Of a stretch of DNA of 59,188 nucleotides, positions 56,553 to 59,188 are shown piece after piece. Position 1 is the first letter of the stretch. Every line of letters starts with the position of its first letter. Origin of the DNA: an uncultured SAR86 cluster bacterium (GTDB lineage: Bacteria; Pseudomonadota; Gammaproteobacteria; Magnimaribacterales; D2472); contig CACEHH010000007.1 of NCBI GenBank assembly GCA_902559345.1, forward strand, positions 1-59,188, read 5' to 3'. The position numbers and the translations under genes were made by a program. The notes beneath the pieces were generated by a model that had not been told where the DNA came from, searched no databases, and was given only the letters and a program-made list of their open reading frames with translations.

Positions 56553-57164
56553 TTAAAGTGATATTCCTCCAAATGACATAAAACCAAAGCTCATTAGTCC
56601 AACGATAATAAACGTTGTACCCAAACCTTTTAATCCGTCAGGGATGTCAGAATATTTTAATTTTTCTCTTATACCGGCCAAAACAACGATTGCTAAAGCC
56701 CATCCAAAGCCTGCACCGAAGCCATATACAACACTTTCTCCAAACATAAGATCTTTTTCAACCATAAATAATGAAGCTCCTAATATTGCACAATTGACAG
56801 TTATTAAAGGTAAAAATTGACCTAAAGCATTGTATAAAGCTGGTACATATTTATCTAAAAACATCTCTAATATTTGTACGCTAGCTGCTATTACGCCTAT
56901 GTAACTGATCAATTCAACAAACTCTAAGTTTGTACCTTCAAGCCCTGCCCAAGAAAGTGCATCTTCTCTTAATATATAGTTATAGATTAAATTATTTAAA
57001 GGGACTGTTATTAAACAAACAACTATAACTGCTATTCCCAATCCAAAAGCAGCATCAATTTTTTTTGAGATAGCAATAAATGTACACATTCCAAGAAAAA
57101 GCGAGAGAGCAATATTTTCAATAAATACAGTTGTAATGAAGATATTAAGATAGTGTTCAAGCAT
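56553..57164 (-). CDS. nqrE: Na+-NQR subunit E
   Basis: 203-residue membrane subunit with six helices. Cys27 and Cys125 (V-N-C-A-I-L-G) correspond to the cysteines that, with those of NqrD, hold the intramembrane iron centre. The opening [16 protein letters not shown] is diagnostic. It ends one base before the nqrF start and overlaps nqrD by 8 bp. Confidence 0.97.
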   Translation of the reverse strand: MLEHYLNIFITTVFIENIALSLFLGMCTFIAISKKIDAAFGLGIAVIVVCLITVPLNNLIYNYILREDALSWAGLEGTNLEFVELISYIGVIAASVQILEMFLDKYVPALYNALGQFLPLITVNCAILGASLFMVEKDLMFGESVVYGFGAGFGWALAIVVLAGIREKLKYSDIPDGLKGLGTTFIIVGLMSFGFMSFGGISL

Positions 57165-57834
57165 TTAAATCTCTTTTTGTTAAATTGGGCGCTGTTGAAT
57201 GAATAGAAACGTCATAGTCATCTTCTTCAAGTTGAGCAGGTTTAAATGACCTTATAAGCCAAATAAATAAACCTATGATAATAAATGAACTTGGTGGTAA
57301 TAATAATAGATTGTTACCCATATACCATTCAGGCATTACATCGATACCAAATAGAGTTCCTGCGCCAAAAAGCTCTCTTATAAATGCTACACCAATTAGA
57401 ATTAAACTATAACCAATACCATTACCAAGACCATCAAAAAAGCTTAATAATGGTTTTTCTTTCATAGCAAAAGCTTCAGCTCTACCCATGACGATACAAT
57501 TTGTTATTATTAAGCCAACAAATACCGATAGTCTTTTGCTTGTTTCATAATCATATGCTTTTAATAATTCATCAACAACTATCACCAAAGAAGCAATAAT
57601 AGTCATTTGAACAATAATTCTAATACTTGATGGAATATAGTTTCTAATAAGAGATATAAATAAATTTGAAAATGAAATTACACTTATAACAGCAACACAC
57701 ATAACCAAAGTTACGGTTAAATTATTTGTTACAGCCAAAGCAGAACAGATACCAAGAATTTGAAGAGTTATTGGGTTTTCATCAATAAGGGGCTTTAAAA
57801 TAACTTCTTGATATCTTTTAAGATTCATAATCAA
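57157..57834 (-). CDS. nqrD: Na+-NQR subunit D
   Basis: 225-residue six-helix membrane subunit, inverted-topology partner of NqrE. Cys30 in L-G-I-C-S-A-L-A-V and Cys113 in [10 protein letters not shown] are the iron-centre cysteines. It may start at the second Met (residue 3). It overlaps nqrC by 17 bp and nqrE by 8 bp, so translation is coupled throughout the operon. Confidence 0.97.
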   Translation of the reverse strand: MIMNLKRYQEVILKPLIDENPITLQILGICSALAVTNNLTVTLVMCVAVISVISFSNLFISLIRNYIPSSIRIIVQMTIIASLVIVVDELLKAYDYETSKRLSVFVGLIITNCIVMGRAEAFAMKEKPLLSFFDGLGNGIGYSLILIGVAFIRELFGAGTLFGIDVMPEWYMGNNLLLLPPSSFIIIGLFIWLIRSFKPAQLEEDDYDVSIHSTAPNLTKRDLNA

Positions 57835-58594
57835 GCTCCTCTAATAATTTTCCATATCCAGAATTTCCAAACCAATATGAAATCATATTAGTAACTCCTC
57901 TTCCGGTTATTGTGGCTCCTGACAAGCCATCAATTTTGTATAATTTAGAAGGATCATCATTAGATACTTTCCCTTTAATTACTGACAATGTTACCTCATC
58001 ACCTTGGTAAATCTTTTTTCCGATCCATGATTTTCTCCAATCTTCATTATCAACTTCAGCACCTAAACCAGGTGTTTCTTTGTGTTCATAATAAGTAATT
58101 CCTGAAACTGTATTGAAATCTCCTTCAATTGCAATATATCCAAATAATGTACCCCATAAACCATAGCCTCTTATTGGTAATATTAATTTATCTATATTTC
58201 CTTTATCGTCTCTTAGAATAAATATTTTTCCTACGTTTTCTCTATTTTTTATTATTGCTATATCATCGGATTGAGGAACTTTTGATGATAGGTTTTTGTC
58301 CTTAGTGGCTATTATTGGATCATAATCATCAATTTTAAAATTTTTATATTCATCCATTAACTGGCCTGTATCAAAATCAACAAATTTTTGCTCTAGCTTG
58401 GAAAATTGTTCTGCAATAGTTTGATCAGTTTCAATTTTTATATCAGCAACCTCAAGAACCTTTATTCTTCTATCATTAAGTTTATTCTCATTTTGTAAGT
58501 CTCTAAGACTTACAGCTGATATTGAAACAATTAATGAGCATACCAAACACACACTAAATGCAACCCCAATTGTTTTTAATACAGATTCATTCAT
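57818..58594 (-). CDS. nqrC: Na+-NQR subunit C (covalent FMN)
   Basis: 258-residue subunit with an N-terminal helix (about 8-26) and a periplasmic domain. The flavinylation motif is S-G-A-T-I-T at 225-230, with Thr228 the expected FMN-linked residue, attached by ApbE. The [11 protein letters not shown] and T-P-G-L-G-A-E segments are family-typical. It overlaps nqrB by 8 bp. Confidence 0.97.
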   Translation of the reverse strand: MNESVLKTIGVAFSVCLVCSLIVSISAVSLRDLQNENKLNDRRIKVLEVADIKIETDQTIAEQFSKLEQKFVDFDTGQLMDEYKNFKIDDYDPIIATKDKNLSSKVPQSDDIAIIKNRENVGKIFILRDDKGNIDKLILPIRGYGLWGTLFGYIAIEGDFNTVSGITYYEHKETPGLGAEVDNEDWRKSWIGKKIYQGDEVTLSVIKGKVSNDDPSKLYKIDGLSGATITGRGVTNMISYWFGNSGYGKLLEELDYES

Positions 58595-59188
58595 TAGTTA
58601 ATGCTTTTCTTTTTTTAATATTTGACATAACAACCATATGATCAATAACTGGAGCTAATAAATTTGCAAATAGTATAGCTAACATCATACCTTCAGGGAA
58701 TGCTGGATTTATGACTCGAATAAGTATTACAGTAATACCAATAACTATTCCATAAATCCATCTTCCTTTATTAGTTCCTGAGCCAGATACTGGTTCAGTT
58801 GCCATAAAAACAAGACCAAATGCAAAACTTCCAATTACAGCATGCCACCACCAGGGTATATAGAACATAGGATTAGTATCTGACCCAATAAAGTTTAAGA
58901 TTGATGACATCAATATCATACCTATTAATGTACCGAGTATTATTCTATAAGAAGCAACTTTGGTAGCTAATAAAATTATTAAACCAATTAATATTGCAAT
59001 TATAGAGGTTTCTCCTACTGAGCCAGGTATATTTCCAATAAATGCATCCATCCATGAAAATGAATTTGTTATTCCTGGTAATCCATTTTCTGCAGCCATT
59101 CCTAATGCAGTTGCTCCACTATAGCCTTCTGGAACGATATTATAATCAGATATACCAGCAATCCATACCTTATCACCAGATATCTGAG
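58587..59188 (-). CDS. nqrB: Na+-NQR subunit B, C-terminal half (cut by window edge)
   Basis: The frame stays open to the right edge of the window, so the start and N-terminal helices lie beyond it; the ATG at 59099 is internal. The visible part begins just before G-Y-S-G-A-T-A-L-G, the S-G-A-T site whose Thr carries covalent FMN, and continues through four or five membrane helices with W-W-W-H-A-V-I-G-S and A-T-E-P-V-S. NqrB forms the main Na+ path and ubiquinone site. nqrA is expected further upstream, outside the window. Confidence 0.96.
   Translation of the reverse strand, partial: QISGDKVWIAGISDYNIVPEGYSGATALGMAAENGLPGITNSFSWMDAFIGNIPGSVGETSIIAILIGLIILLATKVASYRIILGTLIGMILMSSILNFIGSDTNPMFYIPWWWHAVIGSFAFGLVFMATEPVSGSGTNKGRWIYGIVIGITVILIRVINPAFPEGMMLAILFANLLAPVIDHMVVMSNIKKRKALTNE

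Noticed and set aside
56552-56587. Longer nqrF start at 56587
   Set aside because: It extends into the end of nqrE and adds a non-family leader; M-S-I-D-L-I-L at 56551 is the usual start.
1-59188. CRISPR arrays, insertion sequences, phage genes, tRNA or rRNA genes
   Set aside because: No repeat-spacer pattern, transposase or integrase motif, attachment repeats or cloverleaf-like segment was seen; all gaps are short and AT-rich.

Overview
The window is a dense, visibly AT-rich (about 70% A+T by eye, not counted) stretch of chromosome from a Gram-negative gammaproteobacterium. Signs of a gammaproteobacterium are the block lolC-lolD-exbB-exbD-msbA-lpxK-kdsB-murB, clpS-clpA next to infA and icd, mnmA beside purB, the Na+-NQR operon with apbE and nqrM, and a long-form isocitrate lyase. 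Very short spacers, start/stop overlaps, A/T-ending codons and a rich set of exported peptidases, GSTs and hydrolases fit a streamlined marine lineage such as SAR86. That assignment is an inference from style and content; there is no rRNA in the window. I see no tRNA, rRNA, CRISPR array, insertion sequence or phage gene, and no stretch over 300 bp lacks a gene.

Layout. 1-4.5 kb (+): a cut thioesterase, a PhnZ-like HD protein, two alpha/beta hydrolases and a GPH-type symporter. 4.5-9.1 kb: a DUF349 protein (-), then trpS, an MFS transporter and hemH (+). 9.1-11.4 kb: a dienoyl-CoA-reductase-like SDR and a coniferyl-aldehyde-dehydrogenase-like ALDH. 11.4-20.1 kb (+): an envelope operon for lipoprotein release (LolC/D), an ExbB/ExbD motor, lipid A flipping and 4'-phosphorylation in ONE polypeptide (MsbA-LpxK), Kdo activation (KdsB) and peptidoglycan (MurB), then a LysE exporter, a DUF1285 protein and a 48-residue DUF2256 protein.

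20-26.2 kb: a DUF885 lipoprotein and ETF-ubiquinone oxidoreductase (-), divergent from etfB-etfA and a ceramidase-like CREST membrane hydrolase (+). 26.2-32.3 kb (-): an eight-gene operon with three GSTs, a haloalkane-dehalogenase-like enzyme, a 2-hydroxychromene-2-carboxylate-isomerase-like protein, a small membrane protein, a metallo-beta-lactamase-fold hydrolase and a DUF1330 protein, which reads as a detoxification or small-molecule catabolic unit. 32.4-34.9 kb (+): a flavin oxidoreductase, a class IV aminotransferase and a P-loop sulfotransferase-like protein.

34.9-45.8 kb: a DUF1295 membrane protein, a secreted cupin with its own terminator, an exported S10 carboxypeptidase followed by two tandemly duplicated lipoprotein genes, an M14 metallopeptidase, an ABM monooxygenase and a large M64-type lipoprotein peptidase. 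45.8-54.2 kb: core genes infA, clpA, clpS, icd, mnmA, purB and aceA. 54.2-59.2 kb (-): nqrB (cut by the window edge), nqrC, D, E, F, apbE and the 58-residue nqrM.

Most unusual: the MsbA-LpxK fusion; the lipoprotein duplication, whose 197-bp near-identical block starts inside the neighbouring peptidase gene; the two compact operons of uncertain pathway at 26.2-34.9 kb; and several core genes whose -10-like hexamers lie only 6-11 bp from the start codon, suggesting leaderless transcripts.
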